A stretch of 64,000 nt of DNA from Roseiarcus sp963741405 (GTDB taxonomy: Bacteria > Pseudomonadota > Alphaproteobacteria > Rhizobiales > Beijerinckiaceae), in the NCBI GenBank assembly GCA_963741405.1, contig CAVUHX010000038.1, forward strand, positions 62,001-126,000. The letters run 5' to 3'. Every line of letters starts with the position of its first letter. Position 1 is the first letter of the stretch. The position numbers and the translations under genes were made by a program. Of this stretch, positions 25,456 through 36,949 are shown in pieces. The notes beneath the pieces were generated by a model. That model was not told the origin of the DNA and did not search any database. It was given only the letters and a program-made list of their open reading frames with translations.

Positions 25456-26106
25456 ATGCAAAAAGCGGACGAAGACGACGTCGCGCCGGAGCGTCCCCGC
25501 GAGCGTATCGTCGCGTGCGCCCAGGAGCTTTTTCATCGTCACGGCATTCGGGGGGTGGGGGTCGAGACGATCGCCGAGGCCGCCGGCACCAACAAGATGA
25601 CGCTCTACCGTCATTTCGGGTCCAAGGACGATCTCATTTGCGAATATCTGAGCCGCAAGGGGCGGAAGTCGGAGGAGATCTGGGCCGACATCGAGGCCGC
25701 AAGCCCTGGGGATCCTGTCGGCCAGCTTTATGGCTATATCAATCGGGTCGCCAAACTTATCGACGAAGACGAGCGCGGATGCGATCTCGCGAACGCCGCG
25801 GTCGAACTGACTGACGCAAAGCATCCCGGACTGAAGTTCATCGGGGAGTTCAAGAAACGGCAGCGCGACCGTCTGGCGAAGCTGTGCGAGGGCGCAGGCG
25901 CTTCGCAGCCGGGATTGCTTGCGGACACGATTGTTTTGCTGATCGAAGGCGCCCGAGTCAGCCGCCGCAGCGTAGGAACCGGCGGGCCTAGCGCCTGTCT
26001 CGTGCGGACGAGCGAAGCCGTGATCGCATCCTTCGGCGTGCCCGCCGGGGAGAAGCGTCAGGCGCGGCAAGGAGTGGCTCGTCGACCGAATCGCCGTCGC
26101 GCCTGA
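25456..26106 (+). CDS. TetR/AcrR-family transcriptional regulator
   Basis: A 216-residue repressor. The N-terminal HTH spans about residues 13-60 with the family core LFHRHGIRGVGVETIAEAAGTNKMTLYRHFGSKDDL. The rest is a helical ligand-binding/dimerisation domain with Cys in RGCDLANAAVELTD, and an Arg-rich tail. GGGGAAAGAAG precedes the ATG. Two identical palindromic operators lie 27-72 bases upstream, so it almost certainly represses itself and perhaps the divergent small gene at 25027. The ligand is unknown; relatives respond to drugs, aromatics or fatty acids. Confidence 0.92.
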   Translation: MQKADEDDVAPERPRERIVACAQELFHRHGIRGVGVETIAEAAGTNKMTLYRHFGSKDDLICEYLSRKGRKSEEIWADIEAASPGDPVGQLYGYINRVAKLIDEDERGCDLANAAVELTDAKHPGLKFIGEFKKRQRDRLAKLCEGAGASQPGLLADTIVLLIEGARVSRRSVGTGGPSACLVRTSEAVIASFGVPAGEKRQARQGVARRPNRRRA

Positions 26107-26305
26107 GCGCCTTCTGGGTTTGCGCGGCTTTGGCCGCCGTTCGCCACGTCGGCCGAATATGGGTGGTGTCCGATGCCGGCGTCCGCCGCCCCCATCAACT
26201 TGTCGCCGTGTCAGAGCGTTCGAAATCCCTGCAATCTGTCAACCTTTGGCCGCCGTCGAGCAAGCCGCTGCCGGCGCGCCGCCCCGACTGTGCTGGACGA
26301 CCGGA

Positions 26306-26428
26306 TTAGTGGAACAGCTTCATGGCGTTCACCAGGGTTCCGTAAATTCCCCACAACAGCGGAATTCCGACGAAGCCCCACGCGAGCGCGAGTTCGAGCG
26401 CCGTCGTGCCGTGATGGTCGTTTGACAT
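26306..26428 (-). CDS. Small membrane subunit of an OFA-type MFS transporter
   Basis: A 40-residue protein starting MSNDHHGTTALELALAWGF. It has one hydrophobic helix (LALAWGFVGIPLLWGIYGTLV) and ends MKLFH. It starts 12 bases after the stop of the OFA-family transporter gene, with GGGAG as ribosome site. Tiny single-pass proteins encoded directly downstream of OFA transporters are known as MFS transporter small subunits; size, topology and position fit. It probably binds the transporter in the inner membrane. It would be missed by a length-filtered gene caller. Confidence 0.75.
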   Translation of the reverse strand: MSNDHHGTTALELALAWGFVGIPLLWGIYGTLVNAMKLFH

Positions 26429-26440
26429 GTTCGTCTCCCG

Positions 26441-27821
26441 TTAGCCGACGCCGATCACGTCGTCCGCAGTCTCCGGATTCATGTGATGGCGGTCGTCGAC
26501 CGCCTTGATCAGGAAATTGGCGATCAAGCCGACCACCAGAAGCCCCACCATGATGTACATGGTGACGTTATAGGCCTGCGCCTTCGGCACGCCGCTGTCG
26601 ATCTGGTATTGTCGGATGTAGTTGACGAGAACCGGGCCAAGCACGCCCGCCACCGACCAGGCGGTGATGAGCCAACCATGGATCGCGCCGACGTAGCGCG
26701 TGCCGAACATGTCCCTCAGATAGGCCGGGACGGTCGCGAAGCCTCCGCCATACATGCTGATGATCACCAGGAAGCAGAGGATGAACAGGGCCAGGTTGCC
26801 GGCGCCGCCGAAATACGGCACCAGCGAATAGAGTGCGATTCCGAGCAGGAAGAAGGCATAATATGTGTTCTTGCGGCCAATCAGATCCGAAATCGAGGCC
26901 CAGAAGAAACGTCCGCCCATGTTGAAGATGCTGAGGAGGCCGACGAAGCCGCCCGCCGCCACCGCCGTCACCCGGCCCGGAAACATCTCCTGAACTCATC
27001 GCCGACGCCTGCCCGAGCACGCCGATCCCCGCCGTGACGTTCATGCAAAGAACAATCCAGATCAGCCAGAACTGCGGGGTGTTCAGCGCCTGATAGACAT
27101 AGACGTCCCTGGACGTGACGAGCCTCTTGGGAGTGGCCGGAGCCACATAGCCCGCGGGCCGCCAACCTGCGGGCGGCACGCGTACAATTGCCGCGCCGAC
27201 GAGCATGAAGCACGCGTAGACGAGCCCCATGACAACGAAGGTTTTGGCGACCCCGACGTGCGTTGGCGTCGAGAAGACGCTCATCAGCCAAACCGAAAGC
27301 GGCGAGGCGATCATGGCGCCGCCGCCAAAGCCCATGATCGCCATGCCGGTGGCCATGCCGGGCCGATCCGGAAACCATTTCATCAGCGTGGAGACGGGAG
27401 AGATGTAGCCGAGCCCCAGCCCAATCCCGCCGAGCACGCCGTAACCGAGATAGACGATCCAGAGGTGATGCAACCATACGCCGAGCGCGCTGACCAGGAA
27501 GCCGCCGCCGAAGCACAGCGCCGCGGCGAACATCGCGCGGCGCGGCCCGCCTTCCTCGACCCAGCGTCCGAACAGCGCCGCGGAGGCGCCGAGAACAAAA
27601 ATGGCGATGGAAAAAATCCAGCCGAGCTCGGTCAGCTTCCAGTCGTCGGGTGCGGATTTCGTGATGCCGATCAGCTTGGTCATCGGAAGGTTGAATACGC
27701 TGAAAGCATAAACCTGGCCGATGCATAGGTGAATGCACAGGGCGGCTGGGGGCACCATCCAACGGCTGAACGCCGGCTTCGCGACCGAATGACTCCGGTC
27801 CAGAATCGACAGGACACTCAT
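26441..27821 (-). pseudogene. OFA-family (oxalate/formate antiporter type) MFS transporter, one frameshift
   Basis: The first 280 residues (MSVLSILDRSHSVAKPAF onward) give helices 1-8 of an MFS transporter of the OFA family, including AALCIHLCIGQVYAFSVF and YGVLGGIGLGLGYISPVSTLMKWFPDRPG. Near 26998, after GQASAM, the frame is lost. One base over it resumes as QEMFPGRVTAVAAGGFVGLLSIFNMGGR and covers helices 9-12 to the stop at 26441. A single extra T in agttcag explains it. With repair the length (about 460) is normal. GGGAGA lies nine bases before the ATG. OFA members exchange oxalate, formate or other carboxylates. The divergent malonyl-CoA synthetase hints at a dicarboxylate such as malonate. 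The frameshift may be real or an error. Confidence 0.8.
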
Positions 27822-28321
27822 CGAGCGCTTTCTCCCATGGCGTTGTTCACCGGAATGCGCCTACGGCGTCCACGCTCGTTACCGGTGCGACCGCTCAGTG
27901 TGGCGTGCACGGGCAAGGACCGTTGCCCGCATACGTCGCCAACATTGCACGAAAGCTTCCGGTTTGTCATCGCGAACGCCGACAGGCCGTTTCGCAACAA
28001 TTGCATTCGACGACGTAACGCCCGGTTTCTATGTCCGGACCTCGTCCAACCTAGATGGATTTCACGGGGTGGTTGCTGGCCTGATTCAATCTGGGCGCTC
28101 TTCAACGAAGAATATTGCGAACCGGAACGTCCGCTTGCGCGGCGGAGCTTGTCGCCGAAATCGGAGCCTTTTGTCGTTGTCGGTCCGTGATTGTCGGCGC
28201 GGGCTTCAGCAGTCTTGCTGGCGTCGACGGCCGTGTCGTATGGAGGCTGTCGCAAATTCGCCATCTGTTTCAAAAATTCCCGGTGGCGGCTGCAACGTCG
28301 CCGCGGCCCCAGGACACCCCC
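27822..28321. other. Divergent promoter region between OFA transporter and malonyl-CoA synthetase
   Basis: About 500 bases without a supported gene. The frame of the synthetase stays open back to 28115, but the added residues are Arg/Cys-rich and unlike its family. Both promoters must lie here. I found no FixK-type palindrome and no clear operator. Confidence 0.4.
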
Positions 28322-29854
28322 TTGACCCGATCCGCATCCGCCAACCTGTTCGACCTCGTCGCGGCCCGCGCCGCCGCGCGCCCTGACAAGCTGGCGCTTG
28401 AAACCGGCGACGCCTTCGCGCTCGCCTATGGCGCGCTCATCGATCGCTCCGGCCGGGCAGCCAGCGCCTTGGTCGCGCTCGGAGTCAAGCCGGGCGACCG
28501 GGTGGCGGCGCAGATCGACAAGTCGCCCGATGCGATTGTGCTGGCGCTCGCCTGCCTTCGGGCCGGGGCGGCGCTCCTGCCGCTGAACATGGCTTATACG
28601 CTCGCCGAACTCGACTATTTCCTTTCCGACGCCGAGCCCGCCCTGACCCTGTGCCGGCCCGACCTGCTGGCGTCCGCGCGCGAACTCACATCAAAGCTCG
28701 GCCTGCCCGCGGCCGAGAGCCTTGGCGTGGCGCGGGACGGGACGTTCGCCGAAAAAATCGCCGCCGCGGCGCCGGATTTCGAGACGGTCCCCCGTGCCGC
28801 GAGTGACCTCGCCGCGATTCTCTACACCTCCGGCACCACCGGCCGCTCCAAGGGCGCGATGCTTACGCACGAGAATTTGGCGTCGAACGCCCTGACCCTC
28901 GTCGAAACCTGGCGCTTCACCGCGGCCGACCGGCTCATTCACGCGCTGCCTGTCTTCCACACCCACGGACTCTTCGTCGCCGTCAATGTCGCGCTGCTGT
29001 CCGGCGCGACGATGATCTTCATGAACCGGTTCGACCCGGATGCGATCATCGTGGCCATGCCGGGGGCGACGTCGCTCATGGGCGTGCCGACCTTCTACAC
29101 GCGCCTCCTCGATCATCCTGGCCTGACGCGCGGGGCCTGCGCCACCATGCGCCTGTTCGTGTCCGGCTCGGCGCCGCTGCTCGCCGAGACCCACGCCGCC
29201 TGGCGCGAGCGGACCGGCTTCGCCATCCTCGAGCGCTACGGCATGACCGAGACCAACATGATCACGTCGAACCCTTACGAGGGAGAGCGCAGGGCAGGGA
29301 CCGTCGGGTTCCCGCTTCCCGGCGTCAGCGTGCGCATCGCGGAGGCGGAGAGCGGCGCCCCGGTGGCGCAGGGCGAGATCGGGGTCATCGAGGTCAAGGG
29401 CCCGAACGTCTTTTCCGGCTACTGGCGGATGCCGGAGAAGACGGCGCAAGAGTTCCGCCCGGACGGCTACTTCGTTACCGGCGATCTTGGGCTTGTCGAC
29501 CCGGATGGCTACATCCACATCGTCGGCCGCGCCAAGGACCTCGTCATTTCTGGCGGCTTCAACGTTTATCCGAAGGAGGTCGAGGGCGAGATCGATGCGA
29601 TCGACGGCGTGCTGGAGAGCGCGGTGTTCGGCGTCCCGCATCCCGATTTCGGCGAGGGCGTGACGGCGGTCGTCGTTCCCCACGACGGAGCGGCGCTGAC
29701 CGAAGCGGCGATCCTCGGCGCGCTTGGCGATCGGATGGCGAAATTCAAGGCGCCGAAGCGGGTGTTCGTCGTCGACTCGTTGCCGCGCAACGCGATGGGC
29801 AAGGTGCAGAAGGCGGCGCTCAGGGAGGAGTACAAGGATATTTATCGCGGCTGA
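28322..29854 (+). CDS. matB: Malonyl-CoA synthetase (MatB-like acyl-CoA ligase)
   Basis: A 510-residue ANL-superfamily ligase that activates malonate (or methylmalonate) to the CoA thioester with ATP. Motifs: the P-loop ILYTSGTTGRSKGAM, LPVFHTHGLFVAVN, the adenylate motif ERYGMTETNMITSNPYEGERRAGTVG, the hinge TGDLGLVDPDGYIHIVGRAKDLVISGG and the catalytic Lys in LPRNAMGKVQKAAL. The RAGTVGFPLPGVSVR and PRNAMGKVQK stretches match MatB best. The family usually starts at ANLF, so TTG at 28322 is proposed; the ribosome site is weak and an upstream start is possible. It is divergent from the OFA transporter, which might import the acid. Confidence 0.8.
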   Translation: MTRSASANLFDLVAARAAARPDKLALETGDAFALAYGALIDRSGRAASALVALGVKPGDRVAAQIDKSPDAIVLALACLRAGAALLPLNMAYTLAELDYFLSDAEPALTLCRPDLLASARELTSKLGLPAAESLGVARDGTFAEKIAAAAPDFETVPRAASDLAAILYTSGTTGRSKGAMLTHENLASNALTLVETWRFTAADRLIHALPVFHTHGLFVAVNVALLSGATMIFMNRFDPDAIIVAMPGATSLMGVPTFYTRLLDHPGLTRGACATMRLFVSGSAPLLAETHAAWRERTGFAILERYGMTETNMITSNPYEGERRAGTVGFPLPGVSVRIAEAESGAPVAQGEIGVIEVKGPNVFSGYWRMPEKTAQEFRPDGYFVTGDLGLVDPDGYIHIVGRAKDLVISGGFNVYPKEVEGEIDAIDGVLESAVFGVPHPDFGEGVTAVVVPHDGAALTEAAILGALGDRMAKFKAPKRVFVVDSLPRNAMGKVQKAALREEYKDIYRG

Positions 29855-30312
29855 CGCTGGCCGCCGCATATCGCCGCTACTCTCCGAGACGGGCTGCGCT
29901 GACTCGAGTCACGGCCAATCCCTCTTCCCGCCAATCCGACGAGATCGCGCCCCCAGGTGATCCCGGACAGTTTTCGTCATAATTCTGTGAATTACTCCCC
30001 GACGAGTTTTGCCGGCGGGGAAACCTTCACCCGGTTGTTTTCCGCGTAAGGCGTCAGCAATTCGCTCAGCGACGCCGCTCCGGATTTATCGTCCGATTTC
30101 GGACGTATATATGAGATCATGAGCCAGCGACAGAGCCTGCAATCGCCTGTCCAGATCGCAGGTCATGTCCTCTTTCGTCGTCGTCGAGCGCGACGAAAGG
30201 GGAGCGAGGTGGACGCGGTGCGGCTTCACGCCGAGGCGCTGCTCGCCGAACTCGCCGCCTGGACAGCACGGCGCGAGCGACTGCGTTCGACTGACGCCAC
30301 GGAGGACCATCC
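29855..30312. other. Intergenic region, no gene seen
   Basis: About 460 bases. Short open frames are Arg-rich and lack ribosome sites. A nine-base stem (CTTTCGTCG with CGACGAAAG, around 30172-30199) is the only structure noticed; no T-run follows it. Confidence 0.35.
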
Positions 30313-30701
30313 ATGATAATCGACGGGCGACGCCATTGCGGCGCCATCGTCTACGCGGCCGAGGTCGAGCCGGAAAAGGCCTCGGTTTGTCATTGCACGG
30401 ACTGCCAGCGCCTTTCCGGCCGAGCGTCCCGGCGAGGGTCGAGGACTTTCGCCTGCTAAGCGGCGGCCCGAAGATCGAACTGAAAATCGCAGACATCGGC
30501 GCGAGGCCCGGCCAGGCCTTCCGCGGCGAATGCGGCGCGCCGATCTGCGCGTCGGACGTCGGGAATGCGACCATCCTCATCCTGTGCCGCTGCGGGATTG
30601 CGCAGCGATCCGAGATTCAGCCCCGCAGGCAGGTCTGGCGCTCGTCCGCGTTGGCGTGGGCCCAGGACGTCCGGGCGTTGCCTTCGTCGCCGGAGCAGTA
30701 G
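30313..30701 (+). pseudogene. GFA-domain (glutathione-dependent formaldehyde-activating type) protein, decayed
   Basis: The start keeps a perfect ribosome site (GGAGG). The first 35 residues match the GFA zinc domain: HCGAIVYAAEVEPEKASVCHCTDCQRLSG. The first zinc Cys expected in G-x-C-H-C-G is Arg here (GRRHCG). After LSG a deletion of roughly ten bases shifts the frame. The other frame carries on with SVPARVEDFRLLSGGPK, FRGECGAPICAS and the family C-terminus (AQRSEIQPRRQVWRSSALAW). A lost ligand plus a deletion show true decay rather than a sequence error. Confidence 0.8.
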
Positions 30702-32339
30702 CGAACGGGCGCCTGCGAAACGGCAAGAGACCAGAAGAGAAGCCGCGCGGCGCACCGTACGGCCTCTGAGTACGTTCGACCTCGGACCCTACCCGAGTCT
30801 GCCCGAAGCATGGGCAAGGATCGTGTAGACCTTGCCGGTGTTCGACAGCAGGTAGGCGCGCCACTGTGAGCCGTCGCGGTCGTTCTGGCTGACTTTCGCC
30901 AGAAGGCGCTCGAACTCCTGCACATATCGGGTCGCAGCGTCGCGGAACTGCGCGTCGTTGCGGTACCGGCGACGGATTTCGTCGAATGCCTGCTGGCCTG
31001 ACTCGGTATAGAGGCGGCGCGACACCGATGCAGCGTCGCCACGACGCCAGCGATCCCACATCTCGACGGCGGCGACATTGTCGATCAGGCCGGCGATGCC
31101 CTGCGTCAGCGCCTCCAGCGTCTCGTATCCGTGCGGCGCGGCTGTCCCCTCCGGCTCGTCGCGCGACGCTGCGGCAAGCAGATTGGACAGCCATCCTGGC
31201 TGTGAGCGGTCGCTCGCCGGCGCCGGGGGGGTCGTCGTGGAAGGCGCCGACGGGGCGTGCCCCGGAGCGGGCGAATGCGCCATCCGCGGCTGCGCGGGGG
31301 GAGCGGGCTCGGAGGCGACGGGCGGCTCCGGCGCCGGAGAAACCGCGAGCGGCACAAGCGCCGGGATCGGCGCCGCCTCGACCGGGCGAGCCAATGCAGA
31401 GTCGCGCTGCGGGGCCTCGAAGCTGCGAACGACGGGCTCTACGGCACGGGCCGTTGGCTGATGACGCTCGTAGCGCACTGCTGCGTTCGCGACCGCCGGA
31501 GCGGCGATCGCGACCGGCTCGGCGACGTCGTAGGCCGCCCCCGAATCCGACACCAGCGCCGCGAGCTCCTTCAGCGCCCGAATCTGGTCCGAGACCACGC
31601 GACGCATGGCCTCGGCGGTCTCGCTCGTCTCCTGCGGCAACTCCAGGACGCCGCGGCGTAGTTCCTGCCGGGTCGCGTCGAGGTCGCGCTGAACCTGGCC
31701 CGCCATCTCCTTCACCTCGGCGACCGAATGGCGGAATCTTTCGGCCGCTTGGTCGAGCGCGCCGGAAAGCTGGGCGTTGGTCTGCTCGATGGCAGCCTGC
31801 AGGCTTTGCGCGGTGCGTTCGCGCTCTTTGGCGGCGGTTTCGCGGATTGTCTCGAACTGTCCGGCAACCGCGACCGACGCGCCCCTCGCTGTCGAGGCCA
31901 GCGCGGCGCTGATTTCCTGCGCCCGCGCCTGCGCCCGGCTGAAGCTGTCTTCGACGGTCGAGGCAAAGCGCCCCAGGGTCGCTTCGAAGGCTTCGCCGCG
32001 CCCGGAGAGATCGCCGACGAGCTTCTGAAGGCTGTCGCGCCGATGCTCGAGCGTCGCATCGAGCGTCTGCTGTTGCGCGGCAAGCTCCTGCGCCACCTTG
32101 GCCAGCGACTCCGCGTTCTTCGAGAGTTGCGAGGCAAGCGCGTTCGCGTCGGCTTGCGTCGCCGTGCTGAGGCGGCCCAGCGTGGCGACCTGGGAAGCGA
32201 TGCCGCCGAGGGCCCGCTGGAATTCCTCGACCCTCGACGCGAGGCCGCTCTGCACCGATGCCAGCCGTTCGCCCGCCGACGCGACCGTCTGGTCGATCGA
32301 AACGCTCGTCCTGCCGAGATCCGCGACGACGACGCTGAG

Positions 32340-32740
32340 TTCGTTGCGCAGCCGGTCGCCGGTTCCGACCAACATTCCGACGGACAATTCGGCGCTGCGC
32401 GCCACCGTTTCGCGCAGCGAAACTCCGGACGTCTCGACCTGCTCGGTTAGCCGCTTCATGAGCGCGTCGAGCGCTTCACCGGAGCGTTGCGCCGCGTCTT
32501 CGGCGACAGAGCGCAGCGTGTTGCTGGAGCTCGCGACTTCGGCCAGCAGGCGGTCGCCGGTCCCCGCGAGCATTCCGACGGACAACTCGGCGCTGCGCGC
32601 GACCGAATCCCGAAGCGAAGCTCCGGACGTCTCGACCTGCTCGGTCAGCCGCTTCAGGAGGGCGTCGAGCGCTTCGCCCGAGCGTCGCGCCGTCTCTTCG
32701 GCGACGGTGCGCAAGGTCTCGCTGGAGCTGGTGACTTCCG
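32340..32740 (-). repeat. Two 198-bp tandem units inside the GPR-like gene
   Basis: Two near-identical 66-residue blocks follow each other: SGEALDALLKRLTEQVETSG with SLRDSVARSAELSVGMLAGTGD, and SGEALDALMKRLTEQVETSG with SLRETVARSAELSVGMLVGTGD. They are a separate, more recent duplication from the 132-bp array. Confidence 0.75.
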
Positions 32741-35100
32741 CCCGCAACTGGCCCGACAGCGCGCCGAGGACGCGCACCGGGTCGGCGGCGGTTCCATTCA
32801 CCGCCGCGACCAGATCTTCGGTGCGCCGGGTCAGGAGTTCGGTCAGCCCGGCCATCTGCTGGTCGAGCGTCTGGAGCGCGCGCTCGGCGGCTCCGGCGAT
32901 CTGGGTGGAGGCACTCTCGCCCCGTTCGCCGAGCGCGGTCGCTAACTCGGCGCCCTTGCCGTCGATCAGGCGGTTCAACGCGCCAACCTGCGCGGCGATC
33001 GAGGCCGCAAGCTCGCCGCCGCGCGCCGCCCAGTTCGAATCGGCCTCCGCCGCGGTTCTCGCCAGAGATTCGTTCATCGCCTGAATGCGCTGGGCGAGCC
33101 GATCATCGATCATTCCTGCGCTGCGATCGGCGGCGTCCGCCAGATCCGCCATGCGCGAGTCGATGATGCGCGCGCTTCGGTCGGCCGCATCGGCGAGGGC
33201 GGAGATTCGGGCGTCGAACGTCTCGCCGCTCTCTTTCGCGGCGTCCGCGAGCGCCGCCCTGTGGCGGTCGAAAGCAGCGCCGATCGTCGCCCGGTGGTGG
33301 TCGAACGCGGCGCCGAGGGCGTCGCGATGCGTCTCAAGCAGCGTCCCGACCGTGTGTGCATGCTCGCCCACCCTTTGCTCGAGCTCGGAGCGGCTCGCTT
33401 CGAACCGCTGGCTGACTTCCTGCAGCGGCGCGACGACCTGGTCCCTGAACCGCTCCACGCCCGCGCCGAGGGAGCGCGAGACGTCGTCCGCGCGCCCGGA
33501 CAGCGTCGCATTGATGTCGTGCGCCAGGGCGGAGACGGTCTGCGTCAGTTCGCCCGCACGCTTCTGCAGCGTCTCGCCGATCTCGGCCGACTTGGCGTCC
33601 ATGCCCTGGACGAGTTCGCGGCCGCCGTCGGCGAGAGCCCGCGCGACCTCGAGGGTGTGACGCGCCAGCGTCTCCGACACCGCGCGGCCGCGCTGCGCCA
33701 GGCCTTCCTGGACGCGGTCGAGGAGCGACCCGAGCGAGCCGGACACTTCGCCGAGTCTGGCCTGGGCGCGCTCGTCGATCTCCCGCAGGTGGGAATCGTA
33801 CAGGGCCGCCGCCTCCTCATTGCGCCGGCCGAGTGTTTCGTCGATCGCGCCGCCGCGGCTGACTAGAGTCTGCTCGATCGCGCCAAGCTTGACGGAAAGG
33901 TCGCCGGCGAGCGCATCCGACCGGTCGCCGATCTGGCGCAGGAGGTCGCGACCGCGTCCGTCGATTGCGCTCTCGAATCGCGCCAGTCCGTCGCCGAGTG
34001 AGGTCTCGATGCGGCGCGACTGGGAGACAAGCGCCTGATCGACCGCATCGTAATGCGCGGCCGTCGCCGTCTCGAATTGCCCGAGACGTTGGGCGGACTT
34101 TGCCGACAGTTCCTCGAGATGATCGCCGAAGCGGCGGTCGAAATCCTCGCGGCGGGTCCGCAGGATCGAGTCCAGCGCGCCGAGATGGTCGGCAAGCCGT
34201 GCGCTCAGGTCGTTCGAGTGAACGGCGATGCGATCGACCACGCTGTGGCCGTTGTCGCCGACCAGGTCGTCAAGCGTCTCCAGATGCCGTCTCATCAGGC
34301 CTGTCTGATCAGCCAGGGAGTCGACGAGGCGCGCGCCGCGCTCGTCAACGACGCTTTCGAATGAAGAAACTTGCGCAGTCAGGGCCTCCTGGAGGTTGGC
34401 TGCGCCCGCTGTGACAGCGGCCGCGGCGTCGCTGGTGAGCGCGACGAAGCGGCGGCCGACCTGCGCCGTTTCAGTATTGAGTTCTGGCGAGCGATTCGGT
34501 CGCCGCCTGCTCGATCTGCGACTGAGCGGTGGTCGCCTGGACCGAGATCGCGCCGACGATCCGTCGCGTTGAATCGTCGATGAGGGCCTCGACTGCGGCG
34601 TTCTGATCCTCGACAGCGCCGCGCAGGCGCTGTTCGCGGGCGTCGAACGCCTCGCCCCAGCGCGCGGCGGCCTCGTCGAGCGTGGCCGACGCCTCCGCTG
34701 CGCGATCGCGCAGCAGGGCGGCCACGCGTTCGCTCGAGCTTTCGAGCCCTTCGCGAAGGGCTGCGCCCCGTTCGATGACAGTCTCCTGCAGACGATCGGA
34801 CGCTCCGTTGAGGCGGGCGACCAGATTCGAACCGTGAACGAGGACCGTGTCCGAAAGTCGGACGCTGGTGGCGTCCAGCCGCTCGAGCAGCGATTCGGAA
34901 CGATCGCCGAAGTCGCGGGCGAGCGCGTCGCTCGCCTCTCCGAGCCGGCTCGCGACCAACTCGCCCTGGGCGCGGATCGCCTCGACCGTCTGGGCGCGGT
35001 TGGAGCTGATGCGGCCGACGATGTCCTCGGCATGTTCGTCCAGCGCCGTGCGCATCATGAGCGAGGCTTCGGCCAGCCGCGTCGCGACGGAATCCCCTTG

Positions 35101-36949
35101 CGAGTGGACCGCGTCGGCGGCCTCGGCCAGTCGCAGGGCGAGGGAGTCGCCGTGCAGGCGAAGAGTCTCCGCGACCTCCGTGCTGCTCGCGTCGATGCGT
35201 CCGACGAGCGAATCGCTGTGCGCGCTCACCGCGCTGGCCGCCGAGTCGGCGGCCGAGGCGAGGCGCGACGCAACCGCGTCGCCGTGCGCGCGGATGGCCC
35301 CGACGGCCTGCTCGCTGCTCTCGTTGATCCGGCCGACCACCTCACTGGCCTGCGCGCCGAAAGCGCCGGAAAATGCGAGGGCCGATGCGACGAACTGCGC
35401 GGACGCCGCGCTTTCGTGCTCCCTGATCGCATCTGCCGCGCGGGCGCTGCTGGATGCGATCCGGTCGACGATCTCGTCGGTATGGGCGCCGACGGCTTTG
35501 GAAATTGTCGCTGAAGTTTCGGCCAGTCGCGCCGCGACGCCATCGCCGTGCCCGAGGATCGCGTCGACCGCCCGCTCGCTGCTGGCGGTGATGCGGCTGA
35601 CGACGTCCTCCGCATGGTCGCTGACAGAGCCGGACATCACACGCGATGTTTCGGCAAGCCGAGCGACGACGCTGTCGCCATGCGTCTTGAGAGCCTCGAG
35701 CGCGTCGGCGCTGGTCGCCCTGATGCGCCCGACGATTTCGTCGGCGTGCGCGCCAACGGCGCCCGACATGGTTTGTGTGGCGTCGGCGAGACGGGTCGCG
35801 ACCCGGTCGCCGTGCCCGGAGATGGCGCGGACCGCGTCCGTGCTGGCTCCGTCGATGCGTCCGACGATTTCGTCTGCCTGGGCGCCGATGGCGCTCGACG
35901 ACGTCTCCGTCGTTTCGACGATTCGCGTCGCGACCCGATCGCCATGACCCGCGATGGCGTTGACGGCGTCGGTGCTGGCGCCGTCGATGCGTCCGACGAT
36001 TTCATCCGCCTGGGCGCCGATGGCGCCGGACATCGTCTCCATCGTTTCGACGATCCGCGCGGTCACTCTGTCGCCGTGTCCGGTGATGGCGCCGACGGCG
36101 CCGACGCTGCTGGCGCTGATGCGCTCGACCATTTCGTCCGCATGGGCGCCGACGGCGCCGGACAGGGTCTGGGCCTCATCCGCCAGCCGGGCTGCGACCC
36201 GGTCGCCATGCCCCGCTATGGCGTTGACCGCTTCGGTGCTGGCGCCGTCGATGCGCCCGATGATCTCGTCGGCCTGGGCGCCGACGGCGTTGGACACCCT
36301 CTCCGTCGTCTCGACGAGCCGCGCCGCGACCCGGTCGCCGTGCCCGGTGATGGCGCCAACGGCGTCGGTGCTGCTGGCGTTGATGCGCTCGACGATTTCG
36401 TCGGCGTGAGCGCCGATGGCGGTGGACATCGTCCGAGTCGAAGTCGGCGAGACGCGATGCGACGCTGTCTCCATGCCAGGTCATCGCGTCGACAGCCTCG
36501 GTGTTGCTGGACTTGATCCGCCCGACGATCTCATCCACATGGGAACCGAGAGCCCCTGAAACGGCGCTCGAGGACTCTTCGAGTTGGGCGGTCACGCTGT
36601 TTCCGTGCCCCCGGATCGCGCGGACGGCGTCGGCGCTGCTGGCGTCGATGCGGCCGACCATCTCGTCGGCGTGGGCGCCGATCGCCCCCGTCATGGTTTC
36701 GGAGGCCTCGGCGAGCCGCGTGGCTACGCTGTCGCCGTGTCCCGTGATCGCATCGACCGCGTCGGCTGTGCTGGCGGAGATGCGGGCGACGACGTCGTCG
36801 GAATGTGCGCCGACGGCGCTGCGGGCCTCATCCGCGGCCTCGGCCAGACGGGCGACGACGCCGCCGCCATGGACGCGGATCGCGTCGACGACCTCGGCGC
36901 TGCTTGCGCGCAAACGCCCGACGACGGCGTCGGCGTGTGCGCCGACCGC
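35101..36949 (-). repeat. Fourteen 132-bp tandem repeats in the GPR-like gene
   Basis: Each unit encodes 44 residues of the form AVGAHADEIVGRIDASS, then VDAI-GHGDSVATRLAE and a short Ser/Thr-rich end. Neighbouring units differ at a few positions, and some (for example those starting near 36030 and 35900) are almost identical. One frameshift of the gene falls inside the array near 36440. The units form amphipathic helices with heptad character. Confidence 0.85.
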
